A DNA stretch of 64,000 bases, taken from the NCBI RefSeq assembly GCF_016482825.1, contig NZ_JAEMNV010000005.1, positions 32,921-96,920 of the forward strand, read 5' to 3'. This stretch comes from Antrihabitans stalagmiti. Its GTDB lineage: Bacteria > Actinomycetota > Actinomycetes > Mycobacteriales > Mycobacteriaceae. A program made the translations under genes and the position numbers. Within the stretch, counting starts at the first letter, position 1, and each line of letters starts with the position of its first letter. This document shows positions 1 to 9,930 of the stretch, piece by piece. Under the pieces are notes generated by a model that was not told the DNA's origin, made no database searches, and was given only the letters and a program-made list of their open reading frames with translations.

Positions 1-650
1 TTGTGCGAAACCGATTTCGGATCGCTCCGACCATCACCGAATGGCCACCACAATTTCTCAAAGGTGGAACCGAGCGAGAGTATTACGAGACTGGTCTGCG
101 GGACGTCGTCAACGACCACGTCTCGATGACGGCGAGCACTGGCTTTCCCGCTCAGCGCTCAGCCGACCGGATGCCTGACGACCTCTACGACCTCTGGTCG
201 CGCGCGAACAAGTACGCAGGCTATCGCTACGCGGTGTCGAGCTCAGCGATACCGACGCGAGCCGCGCCCCGTGCAGATGTCCCGATGACGTTCGACTGGA
301 CCAACTTTGGAACAGCCCCAACCTACGAGGCATGGAAACCGCAATACGACATCCTTGACGCATCCGGCACGGTCGTCCGCACCATCGATTCTCGGATCGA
401 CCTGCGTGAGCTCTACGCGGAGCAGAGCTACGACGATCTCGCCGCGTCGCCTGCCAGTCGTACCGAAACGGATCTGGTCATGATCGACGGCGGTTTGGCG
501 CCAGGCGAATACTCGGTCCGCGTTCGTGTGTTGTGGGGCGAAATGAAAACGGACGCAACATATTCGGTGGCGTTTCGGCCTATGGAACTGGCGCAGTACA
601 CACGCGATCCTGATGGCGGCTACCTGCTCGGCGAATTCACGGTCGCTTGA
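1..650 (+). CDS. C-terminal part of a DUF4832-like protein (5' end outside window)
   Basis: The reading frame is open from the left edge, so the N-terminus lies outside the window; 215 residues are visible. The second half looks like a beta-rich extracellular domain: MTFDWTNFG, a charged loop with IDSRIDLRELY, then an EYSVRVRV strand and a closing GEYLLGEFTVA-like end (here GYLLGEFTVA). This resembles the C-terminal beta-sandwich of DUF4832 proteins, which often belong to secreted or polysaccharide-related proteins. That assignment rests on recall of the family pattern and is tentative. No catalytic motif or membrane segment is seen in the visible part. It is followed after 127 bases by an aminotransferase-like gene on the same strand. 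Confidence 0.4.
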   Translation, partial: VRNRFRIAPTITEWPPQFLKGGTEREYYETGLRDVVNDHVSMTASTGFPAQRSADRMPDDLYDLWSRANKYAGYRYAVSSSAIPTRAAPRADVPMTFDWTNFGTAPTYEAWKPQYDILDASGTVVRTIDSRIDLRELYAEQSYDDLAASPASRTETDLVMIDGGLAPGEYSVRVRVLWGEMKTDATYSVAFRPMELAQYTRDPDGGYLLGEFTVA

Positions 651-777
651 GGGATGTCGGCGCGACCCCGCGTTTACTCATCGGCTAACCGACACGATTA
701 GGCAACGAGCCTCTAGCATCACAGTCGGCAGAGCTTCGCGCGACGCGGAGCGACGGCACCGACGACGAGGAGTGGGC

Positions 778-2136
778 ATGAGTTCGACACCCGGTGACGA
801 TCCGTCACGGCTGCTGCGCCGCTTCGATCGCTCGAACGAACTACAGGACCGCTTGCACGACCTCGTTCCAGGCGGTGCGCACACCTATGCACGCGGAGCC
901 GACCAATACCCGGAGTTCATGGCCCCGATTCTGGCGCGCGGCAGCGGCGCCCGCGTGTGGGATGTCGACGGGAACGAGTACGTGGAGTACGGCATGGGGC
1001 TGCGCGCGGTCACCCTCGGGCATGGCTTCGGGCCGGTTGTCGACGCTGTGGCGAAAGTCATCCGCGACGGGGTGAATTTCAGCCGCCCGACCGAGCTCGA
1101 GCTTCTTGCCGCTGAAGACTTCCTGCGTCTGGTCCCGGGCGCTGACATGGTGAAGTTTGCGAAGAACGGGTCGGATGCGACGACGGCGGCTATTCGTTTG
1201 GCACGGGCCGCGACCGGCCGCGACGCGGTTGCGATGTGCGATCAGCCGTTTTTTTCGGTTGACGACTGGTTTATAGGAACGACCGATATGGACAGCGGAA
1301 TACCGAAAGAGAGCTCCGCAACGTCGGTCCGGTTCACGTACAACGACCTCGATTCGCTTGCCCGCGTCCTTGCCGCGAGTGACGTCGCCTGCGTCATCAT
1401 GGAGGCCGCGACCTCGACTGCGGAGCCACAGCCGGGCTTCCTGCAAGGCGTGCGAGACCTTTGCGACCGCTACGGGACCCTACTGATTTTCGACGAGATG
1501 ATCACCGGCTTCCGGTGGTCGGAACACGGCGCTCAGAACCTATACGGCGTTCGGCCCGATCTCTCGTGCTGGGGCAAAGCGATGGGGAACGGGTTCCCGT
1601 TGTCTGCGCTCGCAGGTAAGCGGGAATACATGGAGCTCGGCGGTCTCCGGACCGACAAGGACCGCGTCTTTTTGCTTTCCACGACGCATGGTCCGGAATC
1701 CGGATCACTTGCGGCATTCCGTGCCGTAGTCGACGCCTACACAACGGACGACCCGATCGGGCGCATGGAACGAGCAGGTCACATGCTCTCGACCGGGTTC
1801 AACGATGCAGCTCGCGAGCTCGGTGTCGACAAGCATCTGGAGGTGATCGGTCGGCCGTCCTGTGCGGTCTTCGTCACCCGCGACCCGGATGGTTCACCTT
1901 CGCAAGCTTTTCGGACGCTGTTTTTGCAGGAACTGCTGGACCGAGGTGTGCTCGGGCAGTCGTTCGTCGTATCGGCCGCGCACACTGACGCTGACATCGA
2001 GCACACGATCGAAGCGAGTCGGCAGGCGATGGTCGCATACCGCCAGGCGCTCGAAAAGGGCAGCGTAGCTGGCCTTTTGAGAGGTCGACCGGTCGCGCCC
2101 GCACTGCGCCGCCTGGCTGCGCCCCGGCAGATCTGA
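778..2136 (+). CDS. PLP-dependent class III aminotransferase, glutamate-1-semialdehyde aminomutase-like
   Basis: This 452-residue fold-type I PLP enzyme belongs to the class III (HemL-like) group. The PLP-binding aspartate is D239 in LLIFDEMITGFR and the Schiff-base lysine is K267 in SCWGKAMGNG. The ATG at 778 was chosen because GAGGAG lies just upstream; an open extension further upstream is arginine-rich and unlike the family. The usual HemL segment around the second substrate loop reads LSTTHGPES, as in HemL-like enzymes of surface-polysaccharide or secondary loci. It is therefore probably not the housekeeping tetrapyrrole enzyme. The gene upstream could be part of the same locus. It ends 18 bases before a dispersed palindrome. 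The substrate cannot be deduced. Confidence 0.75.
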   Translation: MSSTPGDDPSRLLRRFDRSNELQDRLHDLVPGGAHTYARGADQYPEFMAPILARGSGARVWDVDGNEYVEYGMGLRAVTLGHGFGPVVDAVAKVIRDGVNFSRPTELELLAAEDFLRLVPGADMVKFAKNGSDATTAAIRLARAATGRDAVAMCDQPFFSVDDWFIGTTDMDSGIPKESSATSVRFTYNDLDSLARVLAASDVACVIMEAATSTAEPQPGFLQGVRDLCDRYGTLLIFDEMITGFRWSEHGAQNLYGVRPDLSCWGKAMGNGFPLSALAGKREYMELGGLRTDKDRVFLLSTTHGPESGSLAAFRAVVDAYTTDDPIGRMERAGHMLSTGFNDAARELGVDKHLEVIGRPSCAVFVTRDPDGSPSQAFRTLFLQELLDRGVLGQSFVVSAAHTDADIEHTIEASRQAMVAYRQALEKGSVAGLLRGRPVAPALRRLAAPRQI

Positions 2137-2154
2137 CGCAACGGCGCTACGCGC

Positions 2155-2200
2155 CTCGTGAGTCTTTCCGGAGGGCGGGCGCGCCGAAAAGACTCACGAG
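2155..2200. repeat. Dispersed palindrome, copy 1 (convergent gene ends)
   Basis: Imperfect inverted repeat with outer arms CTCGTGAGTCTTT and AAAGACTCACGAG around a GC-rich centre. It lies between the convergent aminotransferase gene and lhgO. The TGA stop of lhgO (2194-2196 on the minus strand) lies inside the right arm. Four related copies occur at 12435, 23742, 41297 and 52135. It can fold into a long stem on either strand, so a role in 3'-end formation is plausible, but no U-tract follows the stem. Confidence 0.85.
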
Positions 2201-3390
2201 CGGCGCGGCTGCCCGAGCTTGTCCGCGATCATCTCGGCGATGGGCAGGGCCGAAGTCGCCGCCGGCGAGGGTGCGTTGAGCACATGGACCGAGCGCGGGG
2301 TCCGCTCGATCATGAAGTCGTGGACCAAGGTCCCGTCGCGCAGGACCGCCTGTGCCCTGATTCCGGCTTCGCGCGGCAGCAGGTCGCCGCGCGTCAGTTC
2401 GGGACAGTATTTGCGGCAGCGTGCGAGGTAGCCGCGCTTGGAGAGAGAGTCACGCATCTCCCCCATTCCGGTCCGCATGTTGGCGCGGGCGACGGAGTAG
2501 AAGCCGCGGAATCTCAGGTACTCCCAGACGTCGCGGCCGTCGAAGCCGAACTTTCTGTACTTCTCGCGAGCAAGCCCGAGGACGGCATTGGGACCGACCG
2601 TCAGTTTCCCGTCGGCGGTCGGACTCAGATGCACACCGAGGAACGGCAGATCCGGGTCCGGGATCGGGTAGATGAGATGGTGCACCAGCTTCGATCGGTG
2701 CTCCGGAAGTTCGTAGTATTCGCCGCGGAACGGGATGATCTGAAAGTCGACCGCGATGCCTGCGAGGCGAGCCATCCGGTCGGCCTGCAAACCGGCACAG
2801 ACGACGAGTTGCGTTGCACTCCAAGATTCTTCGAGGCTGTCGATCGCGACTCCGTCGGTCGACTCGGTGATGCCGACGACCTCGACTCCCAGCTTGATCT
2901 CGCCACCGGCGGCGCGAACCGAATCAGCTAGGACGTCGGTGATTCGCCGATAGTCGACGATGCCGGTCGTCGGGACGAACAGTGCGCCGGTCCCTGTGAC
3001 TGCAGGCTCGCGACGGATCAGTTCGGCGCGGTCGATGACTTCGACATCGAGACCGTTGACCTTCGAACGCTCGTACAGCGCAACCATTCTCGCGTGCTCG
3101 ACCGGATTCGTCGCGACGAGCAACTTGCCACGAACATCGAACAGGATGTTGTGTTCGGCGGCAAATGCTTTCGTCGCTTCCGCACCGCGACGGCTCAACT
3201 CGGCCTTCAAACTGCCTGGCTCGTAGTAGATGCCGGAATGGATGACACCACTGTTGTGGCCGGTCTGGTGGAAGCCGAGACTGCCCGCCTTCTCCAGCAG
3301 TAGCAGGCTCGCATCGGGGTGCCTGCGCAATATCTCACGCGCAGTTGCGACTCCGACGATGCCGCCGCCGATCACGCAGTAGTCGTACAT
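2194..3390 (-). CDS. lhgO: L-2-hydroxyglutarate oxidase (LhgO)
   Basis: This 398-residue FAD-dependent oxidoreductase of the DAO family should oxidise L-2-hydroxyglutarate to 2-oxoglutarate, passing electrons to oxygen or the quinone pool. The N-terminus MYDYCVIGGGIVGVATA is a Rossmann dinucleotide-binding motif. It is followed by the LhgO-typical HQTGHNSGVIHSGIYY segment near residues 45-60 and the later FRGEYYEL motif. Length matches the family. The ATG at 3390 starts exactly at the FAD motif, so the longer open frame upstream (antisense to mazG) is rejected. mazG ends 11 bases upstream on the same strand, so the two are probably co-transcribed, although no functional link is obvious. The stop codon lies in a dispersed palindrome. 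Confidence 0.9.
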   Translation of the reverse strand: MYDYCVIGGGIVGVATAREILRRHPDASLLLLEKAGSLGFHQTGHNSGVIHSGIYYEPGSLKAELSRRGAEATKAFAAEHNILFDVRGKLLVATNPVEHARMVALYERSKVNGLDVEVIDRAELIRREPAVTGTGALFVPTTGIVDYRRITDVLADSVRAAGGEIKLGVEVVGITESTDGVAIDSLEESWSATQLVVCAGLQADRMARLAGIAVDFQIIPFRGEYYELPEHRSKLVHHLIYPIPDPDLPFLGVHLSPTADGKLTVGPNAVLGLAREKYRKFGFDGRDVWEYLRFRGFYSVARANMRTGMGEMRDSLSKRGYLARCRKYCPELTRGDLLPREAGIRAQAVLRDGTLVHDFMIERTPRSVHVLNAPSPAATSALPIAEMIADKLGQPRRS

Positions 3391-3401
3391 CGCAGCCTCG
3401 C

Positions 3402-4304
3402 CTAACGGTTCTGTTCTGATGTCGGCCAGAATCTGTGCCACTGCTTGGCGAACAACGCACGCCGCTCGCCCCGTTCGGCCTCTGCAGCATCTTCGGCCGC
3501 TCGGATGTCGGCAACGAAGGCGAGAACAGCCTTCCGAAGTTCCTCTTCCGCGCTGCCGTACAGACCGATCTCGACGCGCTTGAGCGTCTCGGGAACGAGG
3601 TCGTCGGGCAGACCGGCCTTGGCGCTGCGGGAGCGCACCTTCTCCGCTAGCGCCAGCGCGGGCAGTGCCATCGCGATGCCGTCGACGCACGAGCGACGCG
3701 CCTTCTCGCTGGCTTTCTGGTTCTCCCAAGCTTTTTCCTGTGCGGCGACGTCGATCGGGCCGACCATCGTGTCGCCGAGGTGCGGACTGCGATGGGAAAG
3801 CTTCGCCACCAGCGTCGCGGCAACGTCGTCGACGACGAAATCGCCTGCGGCCTGAGCGATCCGAGAATGGAACAACACTTGCAGTAGTAGGTCGCCGAGT
3901 TCTTCCTTGATCTCGGCCGCATCCGATCGACCGATGGCGTCGAGCAGTTCGTAGGTTTCCTCCAGCAGGTACGGTCGCAGCGAATCGTGGCTCTGCGTCA
4001 CCTCCCAGCCGCCGAATCCCCACAGCCGATCCATGACGTCGACTGCTTCCAGCAAAGCGTCGCCGGGCAAGGACGGTGCAGCAATCACGTTCTCGCCGTT
4101 GCTGATCCGGGCGAGCACTGCCTCGCTGCGCGGGTCCGTGCTGATGAGCACGGCATCGACTGCGTCGGGCGCAAGTGTGCCGGGGATGCGCCAGCGCACC
4201 GAGACGGGAACCTCGACCGTGTACTGCACAGGCCCGCCGAGAAACTCGACAGCCTCCAACGGAACCAGCGTCGGTCGCAGCGGGTCGAGCAGAATCACCG
4301 TCAC
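3402..4304 (-). CDS. mazG: Nucleoside triphosphate pyrophosphohydrolase MazG
   Basis: This 300-residue protein has one clear MazG domain at about residues 90-205. The metal-binding pattern is visible as [12 protein letters not shown] followed by [19 protein letters not shown], giving the E-x-x-E and E-x-x-D pair. MazG hydrolyses non-canonical or oxidised NTPs to NMP and pyrophosphate, a house-cleaning role. The N-terminal 90 residues are an actinobacterial extension without a recognisable motif. The GTG at 4304 overlaps the mfd stop by four bases, which implies translational coupling. The mfd-mazG order is the same as in mycobacteria. Confidence 0.92.
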   Translation of the reverse strand: MTVILLDPLRPTLVPLEAVEFLGGPVQYTVEVPVSVRWRIPGTLAPDAVDAVLISTDPRSEAVLARISNGENVIAAPSLPGDALLEAVDVMDRLWGFGGWEVTQSHDSLRPYLLEETYELLDAIGRSDAAEIKEELGDLLLQVLFHSRIAQAAGDFVVDDVAATLVAKLSHRSPHLGDTMVGPIDVAAQEKAWENQKASEKARRSCVDGIAMALPALALAEKVRSRSAKAGLPDDLVPETLKRVEIGLYGSAEEELRKAVLAFVADIRAAEDAAEAERGERRALFAKQWHRFWPTSEQNR

Positions 4305-7300
4305 ACGAGTACTCCGAGTGGAGCTGAAAGATTCACCACACCAGCAGGTTTACCATCCATGGCGAGAAGTAGGTCGGCAATGAACTGCAAAAGTGCCACA
4401 TCGCGCACGCGCGCCGACCCGACGGAGTCCTCGACCCGAGGCAGGGGCAACGTCACCACATTTGTCGCCGCCCGATAGGTCGCGCTCGGATAGAGGCGCT
4501 TGAGTCGGGTCTGCTTGGAATCCGGCAGGATCATCGGCGTCAACTTCAACGACGTTCCAGCGACGGCGACTTCGGTGATGCCGTACTCCCGGCAGAGCAA
4601 CCGCAGCCGCGCAACCGCGACGAGGCGATCGACCTCGACGGGAAGCGCGCCGTAGCGGTCTATCAACTCAGCAACGACGCCTGCGGTTTCCGAATCGTCG
4701 TTCGCAGCAGCAAGTTTGCGGTATGCCTCCAGCCGAAGCCTGTCGCTCGCAACGTAGTCGGGCGGGATGTGCGCGTCGACGGGCAGATCGATGCGCACCT
4801 CTTTGACAGCCTCGTCGGTGGTGATCGGCCGACCGTCTGCCGCAGCTCGATACGCCTCGACGGCCTCGCCGACCAACCTGATGTAGAGGTCGAAGCCGAC
4901 GCCCGCAACATGTCCCGACTGCTCCGCGCCGAGAACGTTACCGGCACCACGGATTTCGAGGTCCTTCATCGCGACGGCCATGCCGGCACCGAGATCGGAG
5001 TTCTGCGAGATGGTCGCGAGGCGGTCGTATGCCGTTTCGGTCAACGGCTTTTCGGGTGGATACAGGAAGTACGCATAGCCACGTTCACGGCTGCGGCCTA
5101 CGCGACCGCGCAACTGGTGCAGCTGCGACAGTCCGAGCGCGTCGGCACGCTCGACGAGCAATGTGTTCGCATTGGAGATGTCGAGTCCGGTCTCGATGAT
5201 CGTCGTGCACACCAGCACGTCGTACTCGCGCTCCCAGAAGCCCTGCACCGTTCGTTCGAGGGTGTCCTCGTTCATCTGGCCGTGCGCGACGACGATCCGG
5301 GCCTCGGGCACCATGTCGCGAATTCGCTTGGCCGCCTTGTCGATCGTGCTCACCCTGTTGTGCACGTAGAACACCTGGCCGTCGCGAAGGAGTTCACGCC
5401 GGATCGCGGCCGCTACCTGCTTGTCGTGATAGGCACCGACGTAGGTGAGCACCGGATGCCGCTCCTCCGGCGGAGTCAGGATCGTCGACATCTCACGAAT
5501 ACCTGCGAGGCTCATTTCGAGCGTTCGCGGGATCGGTGTCGCGGACATCGTCAGTACGTCGACCGCGGTCCGCATCGCCTTGATGTGTTCCTTGTGTTCG
5601 ACACCGAAGCGCTGCTCCTCGTCGACGATGACAAGTCCCAGATCCTTCCACCGCACACCGGTCTGCAGCAGGCGGTGGGTGCCGACGACGATATCGACCG
5701 TTCCGTCTGCAAGGCCCGCCAACACCTCTCGTGATTCCTTGGGGTGGGTGAACCGCGACAAACCTTCGACCTTGACGGGGAAGGCGGCCATCCGTTCGGT
5801 GAAGGTCTGCAAATGCTGTTGTGCCAGTAGCGTTGTCGGCACCAGGATGGCGACCTGCTTACCGTCCTGCACGGCCTTGAACGCTGCCCGGACAGCGATT
5901 TCCGTCTTGCCGTAGCCCACGTCGCCGCAGACGACGCGGTCCATCGGAATCGACTTCTCCATGTCGGCCTTGACCTCGGCGATCGCCGTCATCTGGTCGA
6001 CGGTTTCGGTGAACGCGAACGCGTCCTCCATCTCTTTCTGCCACGGGGTGTCGGGGCCGAAGGCATGGCCCGGCGCTGCCTGACGGGCCGCGTACAACTG
6101 CACGAGCTCACCGGCAATCTCACGAACAGCTTTGCGCGCCTTACGTTTTGTGTTCGACCAATCCGATCCACCCAGTTTGGACAGTGACGGCATCTCACCA
6201 CCGACGTAACGCGAGAGCTGATCGAGGGAATCCATCGGCACGAACAGTCGGTCGCCCGGATGCCCGCGTTTGCTCGGCGCGTACTCGATGACCAGATATT
6301 CGCGCCGCGCTCCGCCGATGGTCCGTTCGATCATCTCGACGAACCGACCGATACCGTGCTGATCGTGCACGACCATGTCGCCTGCGTTGAGCGCGAGCGG
6401 ATCGACCTGATTTCGCCGTTTGGCCGCCAACCGCTTGCCGTCGCCCGCGGCGGAAATACGGTTGCCTGTGAGGTCCGACTCGGCGACGACGACGATGCCT
6501 GCGGCGGGCAGCAACAGGCCCGCACCGAGGGAGGCACACAGCACACCGACCACACCCGGCTCGGGTTCGGCACCGCCTGCCAGCGTCCCCGCGGGGACCT
6601 CGGCCTCGGCGAGACGCTCGAGTATGCGCTGCGCGGTGCCGTGACCTGCAACGACGACAACGGCGCGCCCGCCTGTTGCGACATGCCCGCGCAGCATCGC
6701 GAACAGGGTCGCGAGTTCGTCTTCGGATCCGCGTGCCGTCGGGGCGTGCTGGACGGCGAGCTCGAGCTGATCGCCACTACCCGAGGCGAGCGGACTGATC
6801 GTCCACCACGGGTGCCCGCCCGCTTCTGCAGCCTCGCGCACCTCGCGCAGCGGACGATAGCCGGACGCCGCGAGATCGAGCCCTTGCCCGCGCAGATTCG
6901 ACGTGTCGATCGGCGCGGCACCACCGATCGACGCCGCGGTCCACGACGCCTCGAGGAACTCGATGCCGGTTCGAACGAGATCTGCTGCGCGCGTGCGAAT
7001 CTTCTCCGGATCGCACAGCATGACGTGCGCACCGTCCGGGAGTACCTCGGTGAGCAACTGCAATCGACCGGGTATCAGAACAGGAAGCAACGCCTCCATA
7101 CCTTCGACCGGGATGCCCGCCGCAAGCTTCTCGAGCATCTCGACCAGCGCGGCGTCTGCCGGATTGTCCGTCGCCAACTGCGCGGCACGATCACGGACCT
7201 CTTCGGTCAGCAGCAGCTCACGGCACGGCGGAGCGATCACGGCATCGACGGTCTCGTCGACAAGTGAGCGCTGATCCGCAACGGCGAATGCTCGCAACTC

Positions 7301-7933
7301 GGTGACCTCGTCACCCCAGAACTCGATCCGAACAGGGTGGTCGGCGGTGGGGGAAAAGATGTCGAGAATGCCGCCGCGAACAGCGAATTCGCCACGTTTG
7401 CCGACCATGTCGACGCGTGTGTAGCCGAATTCGACAAGCCTCGTGATCAGGTCGTCGAAGCTGTACTCGGTTCCGACCCGAAGGGTGATCGGCACGATGT
7501 GGCCGAGGCCGGGGGCCATCGGCTGCATCATCGAACGGATCGTGCTGACGACGACTCGAAGGGGCGGTCCGTAGTCGGAGTCGTCAGGGGCGGCAAGACG
7601 TCGCAGCAATTCGAGCCGTTTGCCGACCGTGTCCGCACCTGGCGACAGCCGTTCGTGCGGCAGCGTTTCCCACGACGGGAACTGTGCGACCGCGCCGCCG
7701 AGAATTTCCCGCAACTCGGAGGTGAGGTCGTCTGCTTCGCGGCCCGTCGCCGTGACGAGAAGCACGTGCGTCTGCTTGGCGATCACAGCGGTGAGGAACG
7801 GCCTGACGGCATTGGGGCCGACGAAATCGAGCGACCGACTTCCGATTCGATCAGCGATACCGGCGAGCGCGTCGTCGGCGCATACTGCGGCAGCCAAACC
7901 CGCCATGGGCGGTGAAATGGAAGACAACAGCAT
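4301..7933 (-). CDS. mfd: Transcription-repair coupling factor Mfd
   Basis: This 1210-residue protein has the full Mfd architecture. It has a UvrB-like N-terminal part ([13 protein letters not shown] near residue 90), a CarD-like RNA-polymerase interaction domain around residues 510-590 ([14 protein letters not shown]), and an SF2 translocase with Walker [12 protein letters not shown] near residue 668 and DEEQRFGV near 769. The RecG-like [10 protein letters not shown] motif and the C-terminal TRCF domain follow. It displaces RNA polymerase stalled at lesions and recruits UvrA. The ATG at 7933 gives the usual length. mazG overlaps its end by four bases and lhgO follows, so mfd leads this minus-strand operon. 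Confidence 0.97.
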   Translation of the reverse strand: MLLSSISPPMAGLAAAVCADDALAGIADRIGSRSLDFVGPNAVRPFLTAVIAKQTHVLLVTATGREADDLTSELREILGGAVAQFPSWETLPHERLSPGADTVGKRLELLRRLAAPDDSDYGPPLRVVVSTIRSMMQPMAPGLGHIVPITLRVGTEYSFDDLITRLVEFGYTRVDMVGKRGEFAVRGGILDIFSPTADHPVRIEFWGDEVTELRAFAVADQRSLVDETVDAVIAPPCRELLLTEEVRDRAAQLATDNPADAALVEMLEKLAAGIPVEGMEALLPVLIPGRLQLLTEVLPDGAHVMLCDPEKIRTRAADLVRTGIEFLEASWTAASIGGAAPIDTSNLRGQGLDLAASGYRPLREVREAAEAGGHPWWTISPLASGSGDQLELAVQHAPTARGSEDELATLFAMLRGHVATGGRAVVVVAGHGTAQRILERLAEAEVPAGTLAGGAEPEPGVVGVLCASLGAGLLLPAAGIVVVAESDLTGNRISAAGDGKRLAAKRRNQVDPLALNAGDMVVHDQHGIGRFVEMIERTIGGARREYLVIEYAPSKRGHPGDRLFVPMDSLDQLSRYVGGEMPSLSKLGGSDWSNTKRKARKAVREIAGELVQLYAARQAAPGHAFGPDTPWQKEMEDAFAFTETVDQMTAIAEVKADMEKSIPMDRVVCGDVGYGKTEIAVRAAFKAVQDGKQVAILVPTTLLAQQHLQTFTERMAAFPVKVEGLSRFTHPKESREVLAGLADGTVDIVVGTHRLLQTGVRWKDLGLVIVDEEQRFGVEHKEHIKAMRTAVDVLTMSATPIPRTLEMSLAGIREMSTILTPPEERHPVLTYVGAYHDKQVAAAIRRELLRDGQVFYVHNRVSTIDKAAKRIRDMVPEARIVVAHGQMNEDTLERTVQGFWEREYDVLVCTTIIETGLDISNANTLLVERADALGLSQLHQLRGRVGRSRERGYAYFLYPPEKPLTETAYDRLATISQNSDLGAGMAVAMKDLEIRGAGNVLGAEQSGHVAGVGFDLYIRLVGEAVEAYRAAADGRPITTDEAVKEVRIDLPVDAHIPPDYVASDRLRLEAYRKLAAANDDSETAGVVAELIDRYGALPVEVDRLVAVARLRLLCREYGITEVAVAGTSLKLTPMILPDSKQTRLKRLYPSATYRAATNVVTLPLPRVEDSVGSARVRDVALLQFIADLLLAMDGKPAGVVNLSAPLGVLV

Positions 7934-8054
7934 GCTCCTGAACGCAGGGGTAATCAGATCGGCCGTCGAACCGAGGACCGATCCACGATTCTATGAGGTT
8001 GCACCGACACCCGCCGTTGCGGTGTCACCTCTCGTGCCGTGTCGGAGCCGAGCG

Positions 8055-8702
8055 CTACGGCTCGTACCGTCGCAATCGTCGCGCGGCGAACTCACGGAAG
8101 TAGGACAGTTTTTCCTTCGGCACCAGCGAGGGCAGCAGGAAGTACCAGAGCCGCTCCATCCGCGCCGCCATCTGATCGACGGAGTCGGTCCCGACCGCGA
8201 CGACGTGAACGCCGGCCGTCAGTTCCTGCCACAGCATCCCGACGACCTCGGGATCGAGATCGGACTCCAGGTCACCCTGCTCGATCGCCCGCTCGGCGAG
8301 AATCCGATGCGTCTTCTCCCAGAACGCGGCGATGCTGTCGCCCTGGGTGCCGCGGTAGTCGCCGATCTGATGATTCAGCTTCAACATCGCCGCAACCATC
8401 GGATCGTTCTGCGTCAGGTCCGCAATAACGTAGGAGATCCCGATGCAGGCCTCCAACGCGGGAACGCGACTGTCGAAAAAGCCCTTGCAGGCTTCGTTGA
8501 GCCGTTCGCTGCCCTGATCGACGACCGCGCGCGCAAGTTCTTCCTTCGAGCCGAAATGGAAGTAGAGAGCGCCCTTGGTCACATTCGACTGCGCAATGAT
8601 TTCGCTGAGGCTCGCGTTTGCGTAACCTAGACGCAGAAACACATCAGCGGCACCGGCCAGCACGGAGTCGCGAGTGATCTCCGCGCGTGCTTGCCTAGCC
8701 AT
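8055..8702 (-). CDS. TetR/AcrR regulator, gamma-butyrolactone-receptor-like
   Basis: This 215-residue TetR-family repressor has its helix-turn-helix at residues 25-50 (SLSEIIAQSNVTKGALYFHF). The N-terminal layout and the ligand domain with the phrase LWQELTAGVHVVAVGTDSVD resemble the ScbR/ArpA-type autoregulator receptors of actinomycetes. The resemblance does not prove a butyrolactone ligand. No butyrolactone synthase gene is nearby. The gene stands alone between mfd and another TetR gene, all on the minus strand. The 156 bases upstream hold a weak inverted repeat (GGTT-N5-AACC at 8758-8770), too short to call an operator. Confidence 0.85.
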   Translation of the reverse strand: MARQARAEITRDSVLAGAADVFLRLGYANASLSEIIAQSNVTKGALYFHFGSKEELARAVVDQGSERLNEACKGFFDSRVPALEACIGISYVIADLTQNDPMVAAMLKLNHQIGDYRGTQGDSIAAFWEKTHRILAERAIEQGDLESDLDPEVVGMLWQELTAGVHVVAVGTDSVDQMAARMERLWYFLLPSLVPKEKLSYFREFAARRLRRYEP

Positions 8703-8858
8703 TCTTGCCTCGCCATCCCCGGATCAACCCGACATTACGACCCCAACAGCACACAAAGGTTAGGTGAACCGTACCACCGGGGCGGATTTCACCCAGCGCT
8801 TCAGTCATCGGGTCGAGACCTCCTTTTACCGAAAGGTTGCCTGGCGCGTTTCCTATTT

Positions 8859-9488
8859 CTACTTGCTCGGGTCATCGCCGCCCAAACCGGGATCGGGCTC
8901 AGAACGTAACTGCGGGTTCGACTCCAGATTGGTGAGGCCGTTCCAGCAGACGTTCACCAGATGCGCCGCGACGACTTCTTTTGCCGGAATTCGTTCGTCG
9001 AGCCACCAGGTCGCCGTCGTCGAAACCATGCCGACCAACGCCTGCGCGTACAGCGGCGCCAAAGCAGGATCGAGACCGCGCCGGGAGAAGTCACCCGCGA
9101 GGATGTGGCTGACATGGCCGATCGCCTCGTTGAGCAGACTCGAATACGTCCCGTCGCTCGACGTCGCGCGTTGATCGCGGACGAGGATGCGGAACCCGTC
9201 GGTGCGCTCCTCCACATAGGAGAGCAACGCCAACGTGACTCGCTCGATCCGCACGCGCGAGCGATTCTGGGTGAGGGAGGACATGATCATCTCGAGCAGA
9301 ATCGACATCTCGCGGTCGACGACGACGGCGTAGAGGCCTTCTTTGCCGCCGAAATGTTCGTAGACGACCGGCTTCGACACATTGGCCCGCTGCGCGATCT
9401 CCTCGATCGAGGTGGCGTCGTAACCGCGTTCGGCGAAGAGCGACCTGGCAATTTCGACGAGCTGCTCGCGCCGCTGCGTACCGGTCAT
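8859..9488 (-). CDS. TetR/AcrR family transcriptional regulator
   Basis: The N-terminal helix-turn-helix of this 209-residue regulator is at about residues 25-48 (SIEEIAQRANVSKPVVYEHF), followed by GGKEGLYAVVVDRE, typical of TetR repressors. The C-terminal domain contains the WWLDERIPAKEVVAAHLV stretch common in actinobacterial TetR proteins encoded beside glmU (compare Rv1019, next to glmU in M. tuberculosis). The ATG at 9488 begins the canonical MTGTQRR end; the longer open frame upstream runs antisense over the tRNA gene and is rejected. The ligand and targets are unknown. The divergent tRNA-Gln/glmU side is the obvious neighbour. Confidence 0.85.
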   Translation of the reverse strand: MTGTQRREQLVEIARSLFAERGYDATSIEEIAQRANVSKPVVYEHFGGKEGLYAVVVDREMSILLEMIMSSLTQNRSRVRIERVTLALLSYVEERTDGFRILVRDQRATSSDGTYSSLLNEAIGHVSHILAGDFSRRGLDPALAPLYAQALVGMVSTTATWWLDERIPAKEVVAAHLVNVCWNGLTNLESNPQLRSEPDPGLGGDDPSK

Positions 9489-9779
9489 GCGCGTCCGGGG
9501 CGCCCGCTCCGCCGGCTGTACGCCGCCGGTCAACGCAGAACCTCGCCGTCGCCGACCATGTTCTTCCGCCTTTCGAGCGCTGTGTCGAAAAATTGTTGCC
9601 CTGGATACGAGCTCTGGCTCAGCGTATCGACACACCTGTTCGAATCGCGCAAGCAGTTCGACGTACGCGTGGTCGGCATGCGAGGATCGTGGTCGCGGTG
9701 GCGGGGTTGTGCAACGTCTTCCTCGGTCAGAACCATAGGTTTTGTCGGGTACGGTCGAGCCTTGTCCGCTGGTCAGCAA

Positions 9780-9850
9780 TCCGCCGTGGTGTAATGGCAG
9801 CACCTCTGATTTTGGTTCAGATAGTTCAGGTTCGAGTCCTGGCGGCGGAG
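9780..9850 (+). tRNA. tRNA-Gln (anticodon TTG)
   Basis: A complete cloverleaf can be drawn by hand. The acceptor stem TCCGCCG pairs with CGGCGGA. The anticodon stem TCTGA pairs with TCAGA around the loop TTTTGGT, giving anticodon TTG for the glutamine codon CAA. The T-arm is TCAGG-TTCGAGT-CCTGG. The discriminator is G and CCA is not encoded. It lies 80 bases upstream of glmU, where mycobacteria also carry a tRNA-Gln gene. Confidence 0.95.
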
Positions 9851-9930
9851 CACGCTTGCAAGCAATGACGCTTCGCAGCGGCCTACGAACACTGCGCCGC
9901 ACGAAACCTGTTTGGCACCAGAGGAGCTTT

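Noticed and set aside
8758..8770. GGTT-N5-AACC as operator of the ScbR-like TetR
   Set aside because: Four-base arms are expected often by chance; no butyrolactone-type consensus is present.
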